From positions 790,796 to 854,795 of the forward strand of contig CP053450.1 of NCBI GenBank assembly GCA_013285505.1: a DNA stretch of 64,000 nt, read 5' to 3'. Position 1 is the first letter of the stretch, and the number at the start of each line of letters is the position of its first letter. The position numbers and the translations under genes are program-made. Positions 19,528 to 27,766 of this stretch are shown in pieces. Origin of the DNA: Planctomycetota bacterium (GTDB lineage Bacteria > Planctomycetota > Phycisphaerae > Phycisphaerales > UBA1924). Below the pieces are notes generated by a model, which was given only the letters and a program-made list of their open reading frames with translations, was not told where the DNA came from and did not search any database.

Positions 19528-20730
19528 GTGAGCCGCGTTGGAACCCCGAGCCCGTTCGTCTATCTCGCCGCTACCGCCAAGGGCGGGCGGACGGTTGGCC
19601 TGCGCCAGGCCCGGTCCGAGCGGGCTCTGGCCGATCACCTGCGGCGTGACCGCCTGGTGCTGCTGAAGACCTGGCGTCTTCCCGAGTTTCTGGCCAGCGA
19701 GCCCAAGCTCACGCTGAAGGATCAGGTCGAGCTGAACAGCCAGCTGGCGATGTTGCTCAGCCGCGGCGTGCCGCTGGTGGAAGCCCTTGAGGTGACCGCG
19801 ACGGTGGTGAGCGCCCCGATGCAGCCGGTGATCGAGCGGATGCGGGAGTTGGTGTCGGGGGGCACGAGCTTCGCGGACGCCTGCCGCAAGGTCGGCGTGT
19901 TCGACGAGATCACGGCGGCGGTGTATCAGGCGGCCGAGCGCACGGGCGACCTTGGCGGTTCGGCGTCGCAGCTGGCGGACACCGCGCGGCGGCAGCTGGC
20001 GATCCAGGGCAAGGCCGGGACGGTGATGCTGTACCCGCTGGTGGTGCTGTCGATCGCGTTTGTCGCGGCGATCGTGCTGCTGACGGCGGTGGTGCCGCGG
20101 ATCGGTAATGCGCTGGGCTCGATGCCGGGTGTGGAGCTGCCGTGGTTTACTGAGGTGCTGGTGGATGTGGGCAACTTCATGGTCGCGCAGTGGATGCCGC
20201 TGGTGATCGGTGTGGGGCTGGTGGTGATCGCGGCAGTCGTGGGGCGTGCCAAGGTGTTCGCGGTGGTGGGGGGAGTCGCGCGGCGGTTGCCGGCGATCGG
20301 GCACATTATTTTGATTCAGGAGTCGGCGAGGTTTTTCTCGGTGATGGCGGCGCTGACCCGCGCGGGTGTGCCGCTGGCCGATGCGCTCGGCATCTCGGTG
20401 CAGGCGGTGCGTCACCCGGCGTTGCACGACCAGCTCAAGAAGCTGCGGACGAAGTTGGTGGAGGGCGGCGTGCTGCACGCGCTGATCGATCGTGTGTCGA
20501 CGCTGCCATTGGCGAGCCGGCGGCTGTTGATGGCGGCCGAGCGTGCGGGCGATCTGGACAGCGCGTTCGAGGGCCTCGCCCGCGACATGGCTGACGAACT
20601 GGACCGGCGGACGGGGCGGCTCCTGGCGATCCTCGAGCCCGTCGCGATTGTGGCGATGTTCCTGATCATCGCGCCGCTGATCCTGGCGCTGATGATCCCG
20701 TTGCTGACGATCTCGAACCAGATCATGTAA
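19528..20730 (+). CDS. gspF: Type II secretion/pilus inner-membrane assembly protein GspF (PilC-like)
   Basis: 400 residues from GTG 19528. Two T2SSF domains (about 60-190 and 265-390) carry the family pattern. Copy 1 has LNSQLAMLLSRGVPLVEALE, copy 2 has ESARFFSVMAALTRAGVPLADAL, and each is followed by hydrophobic helices (MLYPLVVLSIAFVAAIVLL; VAMFLIIAPLILALMIPLL). GspF forms the membrane platform contacting the assembly ATPase. It heads a run of pseudopilin and platform genes to 27748; gspE and gspD are not in the window. Confidence 0.92.
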   Translation: MSRVGTPSPFVYLAATAKGGRTVGLRQARSERALADHLRRDRLVLLKTWRLPEFLASEPKLTLKDQVELNSQLAMLLSRGVPLVEALEVTATVVSAPMQPVIERMRELVSGGTSFADACRKVGVFDEITAAVYQAAERTGDLGGSASQLADTARRQLAIQGKAGTVMLYPLVVLSIAFVAAIVLLTAVVPRIGNALGSMPGVELPWFTEVLVDVGNFMVAQWMPLVIGVGLVVIAAVVGRAKVFAVVGGVARRLPAIGHIILIQESARFFSVMAALTRAGVPLADALGISVQAVRHPALHDQLKKLRTKLVEGGVLHALIDRVSTLPLASRRLLMAAERAGDLDSAFEGLARDMADELDRRTGRLLAILEPVAIVAMFLIIAPLILALMIPLLTISNQIM

Positions 20731-20824
20731 GAGGAACGATTCACGTCCGGGAAACAGTGTCCCGCGGCGGAGAGAACGGGCCGGGCCGGGACGGACGACC
20801 GTGCCGGACTACGATGTGCAACCC

Positions 20825-20842
20825 CCCGGCATTTGCCGGGGT
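20825..20842 (+). other. Hairpin between gspF and gspG
   Basis: CCCCGGC-ATTT-GCCGGGG forms a perfect 7-bp GC stem in the 188-base spacer, about 75 bases upstream of gspG. There is no T tract, so it is not a classical terminator. A 5'-stabilising or processing element raising gspG mRNA relative to gspF would be sensible for the major pseudopilin, but this is inference. The rest of the spacer shows no other structure. Confidence 0.45.
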
Positions 20843-20918
20843 ATCAGGACTTGAGGGATGTCGAGGGCTCTTCTGGATCCCCACATTCTCTCGCAAGAGC
20901 AGACCGAAGGAGCGAGGC

Positions 20919-21338
20919 ATGACCGCCACTAGCAGACCGACACACCACACGCGAACCGGACGCCGCGCGGCCGGCTTTTCGCTGATCGAACTCACGCTCG
21001 TGATCGTCATCCTCGGCGTGCTGATGAGCGTCGTCGCGGTCAACGTGCTGGGCCAGGGCACCAAGGCGAAGATCCGCGCGACCGAGGCGAGCATGAACAC
21101 GATCCGCGTGCAGCTCGACGCCTACCAGCTCGAGTACAGCGCGTATCCCTCGACCCTCACGACCCTGCAGACCGTCCCCGGCTTTCTCTCCGACGCGATG
21201 GCGCTCAAGGACGGCTGGGACCGTGAGTTCGTCTACCGCGTGCCGGGCACCAACAACCGGGCGTACGACCTCAAATCGGTCGGGGCCGACCCGAACGACC
21301 TGACCGACGACATCGATGTCTGGACCATGAACAAGTAG
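20919..21338 (+). CDS. gspG: Type II secretion major pseudopilin GspG
   Basis: 139 residues from ATG 20919 with GAAGGAG just upstream. A short basic leader precedes the prepilin peptidase site G|FSLIELTLVIVILGVLM, with Glu at +5 of the mature form. The C-terminal half has the GspG pattern: LDAYQLEYSAYPSTL, LKDGWDREFVYRVPG and YDLKSVGADPND (calcium-loop region). It is intact and is the clearest marker that this operon builds a type II secretion-like pseudopilus. Confidence 0.92.
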   Translation: MTATSRPTHHTRTGRRAAGFSLIELTLVIVILGVLMSVVAVNVLGQGTKAKIRATEASMNTIRVQLDAYQLEYSAYPSTLTTLQTVPGFLSDAMALKDGWDREFVYRVPGTNNRAYDLKSVGADPNDLTDDIDVWTMNK

Positions 21339-21366
21339 CGCACGATCCGTGCACAAGCAGCCAACC

Positions 21367-22006
21367 ATGCCCCACCGGGCCAACCCATCCGAACGCTCTG
21401 ATATGCGTCGCGCACGCTCGCGCGGCGCAGCCCGCAGGTCGCCGCGAGGCCGGTCGTCGGAACGGGGCGTGACGCTGCTGGAGGTGGTGTTCGCGACGGT
21501 CGTGCTGGGCGCTGGCGATCGCGACGATGGCGTCCACGGTCGGGGCGATCAGCTCGCAGCAGGGCCGGTCGCAGCACCTGCTCGGCGCGGCCGAGCTGGC
21601 CAACCGGTTGATCATCCAGTATCTCGACGACGAGCAGTCGATGCCCTCGGAGGCGTTGACCGTGCCCTACGGCGACGATGAGTACCGGTTCCGGCTGAGC
21701 GTGACACGGGTGCAGTCCACGCTGGACGCGAACATCGCCCGGGCGATCGAGGAGGTCCCGACGACGCAGAACGGGCCGCTGCCCGACCGGCTCAAGAAGA
21801 TTGTGGTCACGGTGTGGCTGAGCGAGAAATCCGGCGGGTCGTACACGATTAACAACGGCGCCCCGCAACAAAGCCTGGTCCGGATCGTTGACCCCCTTGC
21901 GCTGCACCGCCGCCCGCCCGAATCGATCCAGAACCTCGTCGAGAGCGGTGCCGACCGGATCATGTCGCGCATCATGGGCACCGACATCGAGGCCGAGGAG
22001 GAATAG
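21367..22006 (+). CDS. Minor pseudopilin, GspI/GspH-like (one frameshift)
   Basis: A basic leader is followed by a prepilin N-terminus RGVTLLEVVFATVVLG and then LAIATMASTVGAIS in the next frame. The break at 21511 is repaired by adding GC (GGGCGCGCTGG). The mature protein of about 175 residues has a variable soluble part and an acidic end (DIEAEEE). Position after gspG and type III prepilin leader fit GspI or GspH; sequence alone does not separate them. The start is ambiguous (GTG 21349, ATG 21367 or ATG 21403); no strong ribosome site decides it. Confidence 0.65.
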
Positions 22007-22013
22007 GCAAACC

Positions 22014-23217
22014 GTGACCCGCCGATCGTTCACCATCATCGAGACCGTCCTGGCCGCGGCGTTGTCGTCGCTGGTGGTGCTCGGCTGTCTGGGCGGGTTC
22101 ATGGCGCTGAGCCGGGCCGACCGCTCGCTCACCGCGAGGTTCCACGAGGCCAACGACCTGGCGCGAATCCAGCGGACCATGCAGCGGGCGTTCAGCACGC
22201 TGCTGATGGCCCCGAGTTCGCCGCTCGAAGAAGAAGAGGAGAGCGCCGACGGCGAAGAAGAGCCGCCCGTCGAAGAGATCGTCGAGGAAGAGACGCTCGA
22301 GGACGAGGTCATCCCGGTGCCCCGCATCGTGCTGGAGGCCGACAACGACCCGTTGCTGCTGTCGCTCTTGCAGAGCTCGCGGTTCGCGGCCGGGGGCGGC
22401 GGGTCGTCGATCGCGACGCCGCAGCGCCTCGAGCTGGTGCTCTCGGCGGTGCCGATCCGCCCGCCGGCGACCCAGTCCACGGTCTGGACCCAGGCTCTGG
22501 TCGGCGTCGATGATCTCGACGAACCGATCAGCGAGGACGAGGAGCAGTACACGGGGGTCCGCGGCGCGTTCGTGCTGCGGCCGGACGACGCCGAGAGCAT
22601 GCAGGCGATCGCCCGTGAGGTCTCCAACGACGAGCCGCATCGGGTGGACGCTCTGGTGGCAGCCGATCGACACCCGCTCGGAGCCGGCCCGCATCGCCTC
22701 CGGGCTCGCGGCGTGCCAGTTCCTGCTCTATCGCGACCGGCAGATGACGCCGGAACTGCTGGCCTACTCGCCCGAGGAGATGCCGACCTACATCCAACTC
22801 GAGATCGAGACCCTCTCCGGGCTCTACGCCAACTACCTCTTCGAGGTGGTCTGGACGGTGGACCAGCTCGAGGAAGAAGAAGAGGAGACCGCAGCCAACG
22901 GCGGTGGCGGCGGCGGAGGGAATCAGGCCGGCGGCGGTCAGGGCGGGAACGGCCAGGGCGGGCCCGGCGGCGGGCGTGGCGGCGGACGAGGCGAGGGCAA
23001 CGACCCCAGGGCCAGACCACGCCCGAACCCGCCGCAATCCGGCGGCCCCGGTCGCCAGATCGACGGCCAGCAACGCCCGCAGCGCATCCCCCCCGGCGAC
23101 GGCACGCAGCGTCCGCCCCCCGGCACGGGAGGGCCCGGCGGCGGTGGCGGAGGTCGCGGCGGCGGTGGTGGTGGTCCCGGTGGCGGTGGCGACCGTGGCG
23201 GCGGGGGTGGGTCGTGA
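22014..23217 (+). CDS. Minor pseudopilin GspJ-like with acidic insert and Gly-rich tail (one frameshift)
   Basis: GTG 22014 follows GAGGAGGAA. The N-terminus RSFTIIETVLAAALSSLVVLG is a prepilin-type helix, with Glu in place. Residues 65-95 are a run of acidic residues. A soluble domain follows, and after about residue 290 the chain becomes a Gly-rich tail (GGGGGGGNQAGGGQGGNGQG and similar) of roughly 100 residues to the stop. The break near 22650 is repaired with GC (GACGCGCTCTGG), giving HRVDALWWQPIDT. Position and length of the core fit GspJ. The low-complexity tail is unusual for a pseudopilin. Confidence 0.62.
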
Positions 23218-24063
23218 GCGCAAAGTTCCGTCCAATGCGTACGGGTCCGGGCCGCGGCCGAGGCACGAGACGCTCGGCGGAGGCGTTCGCCCTGCCGATG
23301 GTGCTCGTGCTGGTGGTCGTGGTCGGCATCATGAGCGCCGTGATGATCGAGCGGCAGTCGGCCCAGCGGTTCACCACGCAGCGGCAGCTGGGGTGGTATC
23401 AGGAGCACCACGCCCGCCTGGGTCTGCAGGAGGCTATCGAGGCCTGGATCAAGGCGCTGCCCTCCAGCATCGATCTGGGTGACGTGCTGCCCCCCGACGG
23501 GCACTTCCTGGACATCAAGCTCCCCGGCGGCGACATGGCGACGGTCTCGCTCATCGAGCGGCAGAACGCGGTGCTGATCGATGTCGCGACGGTCGAGACG
23601 GTCGCGCTCGACGATGCCGCGGCGATCGTGGAGGCGTGCGCCGAGATCTTCGGCCCCGAGGGCCCGCCGGACGGGTACCGCACCGTCGGCCCCGTCGCGC
23701 TGGAGCGCCCACACCAGCTCGCCAGAGCTGCTCGAGGTCGCGGCCCAGGCCATCACCCAGGACAACGCGATGGCGAGTGCCTTCGCCAGCTCGATCGTCG
23801 CCGATCGGGAGGCCAACGGCGGGCGGGCCTCGTCCAACGCCGTGGGCTACGCGATCAACGACGCCACGTCCGACGCCGACCTCCGTTCGCGGCTTTCGCG
23901 TATGTTTACGGTCAGGCCCACGCTCTTCTATGCGACCGTGGAGTTGCGGACGTCGACGGTCGGGCCCGCGGCGGCCCGCTTCGGTGGCTATTTCATCGTC
24001 AGCAACAGATCCAGCACGGACCGCACCGCGTTCCTCACCTGGGAGAACATCGGTGTAGAGTAG
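23214..24063 (+). CDS. GspK-like minor pseudopilin (one frameshift)
   Basis: GTG 23214 overlaps the upstream stop. A basic leader is followed by AEAFALPMVLVLVVVVGIMSAVM, a prepilin-like helix in which the +5 Glu is missing, as is typical of GspK. The soluble part includes VALDDAAAIVEACAEIFG and, after the break near 23706 (repair AGCGCGCCCAC giving ALERAHTSSPELLEV), ends FYATVELRTSTVGPAAARFGG. At about 283 residues it is shorter than classical GspK. Gene order supports the assignment. Confidence 0.6.
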
Positions 24064-24099
24064 ATCAGGCCGGGACCGACCCCGGCGGAGGAATACCTC

Positions 24100-24910
24100 A
24101 TGACCACACGCATCAAAGACAAGCAAGCAGCCAGGCAGGCCACGCGTATCGCCCAGATCGCCGCGTTGGCCCTGGCGGTCGGCGGGGCGATCGCGGTCGC
24201 CAAGCTGCCCGGGCTCGAGGTCAAGGACATCGAGCTGACCCCGGCGGGCCCGGTGAGCGGCGGCGTCGCGGTGGACCAGCCCAAGGGCGACACCACCCCG
24301 CCCCCCGGACCGTCTGGTCACGGCCGACAACTTCTCCTACATCGCCAACGTGCCCGAGGCGCTCGCGGCGGTCGAGGAGCCCCGCGACGAGCCCCCGGTC
24401 GATACCGGCGGTCGGCTGAGCGACTTCGATGTCCGGTTTGTCGGCTCGATCACGAGCGGCGGGCGGGCGGCGGCGTTTGTCAATATCGCGGGCGTCACCA
24501 AGGTGCTCCGCCCGGGCGAGTCCTACGAGGGTGTGCAGCTGGTCGAGGTGGTCGGCGATGAGATCGCCGTTTCGATCGACGGCGGCGAGGAAGAGATGAT
24601 CGGCAAGTCGGAGCGCAAGGGCAGCGCGGTGTCCGTGGTGATCGGCGGAGCCCCCGCGGCCCCGGCGAACACGCCCAACAGCGCGGTCGCGGGTGACGAG
24701 CCGAATCAGATCAGCCCAGACATGAGCCGCGAGGAGCGTCGCGCCGCACTGATGGAGCGCGCGCAGCGATCGCGGTCGCTGGGAGCCGCAACCGGGGCGA
24801 CAACGGCGGGCCGCCGAACTAAGCGCCGCGCACCCTGCCGCCCGACCGGTGAGCCCCGGAGCACGATGAACCCGACCGATGTCTATCGCAGCGAGGAACC
24901 GAGCCGTTGA
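24100..24910 (+). CDS. GspC/PilP-like bitopic protein (frameshifted)
   Basis: ATG 24100 with GGAGGAA upstream. There is one N-terminal transmembrane helix (IAQIAALALAVGGAIAVA). A linker is followed by an HR/PilP-like beta domain: DFDVRFVGSITSGGRAAAFV, GVTKVLRPGESYEGVQLVEV, EIAVSIDGGEEEMI. In GspC and PilP this domain links the inner-membrane platform to the secretin. The break near 24308 sits at CCCCCC and is repaired by adding GC or removing one C. The C-terminal 70 residues are basic and disordered; a further shift with a stop near 24822 is possible. Confidence 0.55.
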
Positions 24911-26521
24911 GTGAACTGGTGTGTTACATCGATCGGGCCGAGCGGGGCATGCTGCCCGTCCGGCTGCGGCTCGTTTCGACCCGTGTCGATCAGTCGTGGA
25001 CCTTCCCCGCCGTGGTTTCCGACGACCGCGCGGCGCTACAGCGGGGCCTGCGGGACGCGGCCAACTGGATCGCCGAGCAGCTCAAGGCCCAGAACCGTTC
25101 CGGCCTCGGGGCGCTCGTGCTGGATACCGACGGGGCTCGCTCCGGCTGGATAGGCACGCATTCGGCCGAGCCCGACACGGTCGGCATGGCCCTGCGGCAG
25201 GCGTCGGCCCCGGCCTCGACCGACGATGATGGCACCGGCCTGATCGAGACCCCGCCGCACGTGGCGATCACCCCTGACATGCAGATCGAGGGGGCGGTCT
25301 CCGTCCAGCCGCTCGATGCCGCGGCGGGGCAGGCATCGCACCCCCCAGCCCCACGCCACGAAGCGCCGCGTCGGCGTCACGGTCATTCCGGACGCGACGA
25401 TCCGGCTCCTGCTCGACCTGCTCGACGAGCGTGGGATCGTGGTCGGGCGCGTGGTCTCGATCTGGCACGTGCTCAGCGAGGCGTTCGGCGATGTTGTCGG
25501 GAGCGGCTCTGACCGGATGATCTCCGCGGCTTCTGACGGCACGGTCGCCTACGCCCTGGTTGATCCCGAGGAGGGGCGGCTCATCTGGGTCTGGTCGCGC
25601 GGCAACGCGCCGATCGCCTCGGGGGCGTTCCGCCTGGCCCGGGGTGTGCCCGTCGGGCGCGACGCGTCCACGTTTGTGCTCGGGGCGAGCGATCTTTCGC
25701 GGCTGGCCAGCGAGTGGCTGGCGTGGTCCACGCAGCTGGGCGCCTCGCCCTCGCGGTTCAGGCTCGTGCTCCCGGACTGGGTCTGGCACGATGAGTCGAG
25801 CCTGGGCGAGCGGGTCGCGGCTGTCTGGCCCGGAGCGACCGCCGACATCGCGATGGAGAACGACCCGATCGCGCTGGCCCTCTCCGGCTTTGCCGACGGG
25901 CTGGGGGATGCGGGCTCGACCGCCGATCGCCCATCCCTGGAGCAGCTCCAGACACGTCCCGGCCGGCCGCACCGTGCGATGTACCAGTGGGCCGCGGCGG
26001 CGGTGGCGATCGCGGCGCTCGGCATGGGCGGGGCCGCGTACCGCGTGCACGCCTCGGCCAAGGCCGCCGACAGCAAGGCCGACGACGCCCGCCGGGTCTG
26101 GCGGGAGCAGGCCGGCCAGTTGCAGCCCGCCGACAGCACGGGCGTGATGGCGGGCGAGGCGTACGACGCGGTGGCGGTCGAGAATCTGCGCGCAGCGCTC
26201 GAGACCCAGCGCCGCGCGGTAGCCCCCATCGCGATCACGCCGCCAAAGCCGGTGCTCCGCGAGCTGGAGACCCTGTCGTACGTGCTCGGCAACCCCGACT
26301 ACGAGCTCCGCCGCGTGTCGATCTCGGACTTTGCCGTGACGATCGTCGTGGTGGTGCCGGACACCGCGGCCTACGAGGAGTTGACCAACTCGCTCCAGCG
26401 GATCGCCGGCTCCGCCGTCGCCGAGTGGAGCCAGTCGCTCAAGCCGCAGGGTGACGGCATCGAGGTCATGCTCAACGGGACGTGGGTCAGCCAGGGCAGG
26501 ACCCAGCCGGGGGGGGCGTGA
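24907..26521 (+). CDS. GspL/PilM-like platform protein (one frameshift)
   Basis: TTG 24907 overlaps the preceding stop. About 340 N-terminal residues look like the cytoplasmic actin-like part of GspL. A single membrane helix (WAAAAVAIAALGMGGAAYRV, about 360-380) follows, then a coiled region and a small periplasmic domain ending in a ferredoxin-like pattern (YELRRVSISDFAVTIVVVVP). The break near 25357 is repaired by GC (CCACGCGCCACG), giving PAPRATKRRVGVTV. Assignment rests on topology and on position between GspC-like and GspM-like genes. Confidence 0.55.
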
Positions 26522-26522
26522 G

Positions 26523-27083
26523 ATGAGCAAAGAGACTCGGATCTCCGACGACCTCCGCTATGAGTTGGCCAGCGCGGCCCGCTCGACGGCGGCGTCCAAC
26601 CGGCCCAAGTCGCTGCTCGTGCTGGCGACGGTCCTCTTCGCGGCCGCGGGGATCGCGCTGATCATCTCGCTGCGCGCGCGCGACAACGCCGTGCAGGGCT
26701 ACCGGCTGCAGACCGAGCGGCAGGTCACGGTGGAGGGGCTGGCGCTGCAGTTCGAGGCTCTGGAGAGCTTGGGGAACTCGACGAGCAATCGCGCCAACGA
26801 GAAGATCGACGATCTGTTCTCGCGGATCGAGGCCGCGGCCCGTGACGCGGGGCTCAACGAGCAGCCGCGGATCCCGGTGCCGACCCGGCAGCCGCTCCAG
26901 GGCGCGATCAAAGTGACGTACCGGTACACCATGCAGGACGCCAGTCTGGAGAGCCTGCTGGCGTGGGTGGAGGGCAGCGTTGACGCGGTGCCCGGCCTCC
27001 AGGTCTCCTCGATCGAATTGACCCCGACGCCGCGGGCCTGGTCTCTGGAAGTGACGTTTGTAAGGTGGGAGCGTGCATCATGA
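26523..27083 (+). CDS. GspM-like bitopic protein
   Basis: 186 residues, intact. A short cytoplasmic N-terminus, one helix (SLLVLATVLFAAAGIALIISL), a helical segment and a C-terminal ferredoxin-like domain (VTYRYTMQDASLESLLAWVEG ... LEVTFVRWERAS). This is the GspM/PilO topology, and it follows the GspL-like gene by one base, as in T2SS operons. The stop overlaps the next gene's ATG. Confidence 0.6.
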   Translation: MSKETRISDDLRYELASAARSTAASNRPKSLLVLATVLFAAAGIALIISLRARDNAVQGYRLQTERQVTVEGLALQFEALESLGNSTSNRANEKIDDLFSRIEAAARDAGLNEQPRIPVPTRQPLQGAIKVTYRYTMQDASLESLLAWVEGSVDAVPGLQVSSIELTPTPRAWSLEVTFVRWERAS

Positions 27084-27748
27084 TGAACTCTCGAGGCCCC
27101 GTCGCCGGGCTCTTCTGCGTTGCGGCGGTGCTGTGTGCTGCTGCTCTTTCGGGTTGCCAGAGCGCTTCGAGTGCGCGCAAGGCCCCGCCGCCGAGCGCCA
27201 CGGCCCAGCAGGTGGCAGAGGCGAGGCAGGCGGCGATCGGCGCGGCCGAGACTGCCCGCAAGGCGCAGGTTGCGCGTGAGAAGGGCAAGGACAGCGAGGC
27301 GGCCAAGCTCAGCAAGGCCGCGATCGAGCAGTACCGCCGGTCGCTCTCGCTCTCGGCCGAATCGCCCGAAGTGTGGAACAACCTGGGCGTCGAGCTGATG
27401 CAGGTGCAGGATTATCTCGGCGCGTCGGAGTCGTTCTCGATGGCGATGCAGCTGAGCCCGACCGATCCGCGGCCGGCCGAAAACCTCGGGCTGGTCTACC
27501 AGCGCACCGGCTGGACGGAGGAATCGCTCCGGTTCTACGACATGGCACTCGAGCGCAGCCCCAACTACCTGCCCGCGTTGCGCGGCGCGATCAAGGCGTC
27601 TCACCTGCTGGGTGAGGCCGACGAGAAGCGGCTGACGCAGGTCCGAAGAGCGCTGATGATCGAGACCGATCCGACGCTCCGCGAGTTCTTCGAGCGCGAG
27701 CAGGTGCGCATCCTCGGCAGGCTCGAGCGTACCGACCGCCGTCGGTAA
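27080..27748 (+). CDS. TPR lipoprotein closing the secretion operon
   Basis: 222 residues. Tandem ATGs at 27080 and 27083 overlap the gspM-like stop. The signal peptide ends in the lipobox ALSGC. About three TPR motifs follow (VWNNLGVELMQVQDYLGA, PAENLGLVYQRTGWTEES). It resembles pilotin or PilF-like lipoproteins that help secretin assembly, and that role is likely from context only. It converges with rne, 18 bases away; the spacer has an imperfect GC hairpin and no T tract. Confidence 0.68.
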   Translation: MMNSRGPVAGLFCVAAVLCAAALSGCQSASSARKAPPPSATAQQVAEARQAAIGAAETARKAQVAREKGKDSEAAKLSKAAIEQYRRSLSLSAESPEVWNNLGVELMQVQDYLGASESFSMAMQLSPTDPRPAENLGLVYQRTGWTEESLRFYDMALERSPNYLPALRGAIKASHLLGEADEKRLTQVRRALMIETDPTLREFFEREQVRILGRLERTDRRR

Positions 27749-27766
27749 GTCCGGCCGCCGGGCCGA

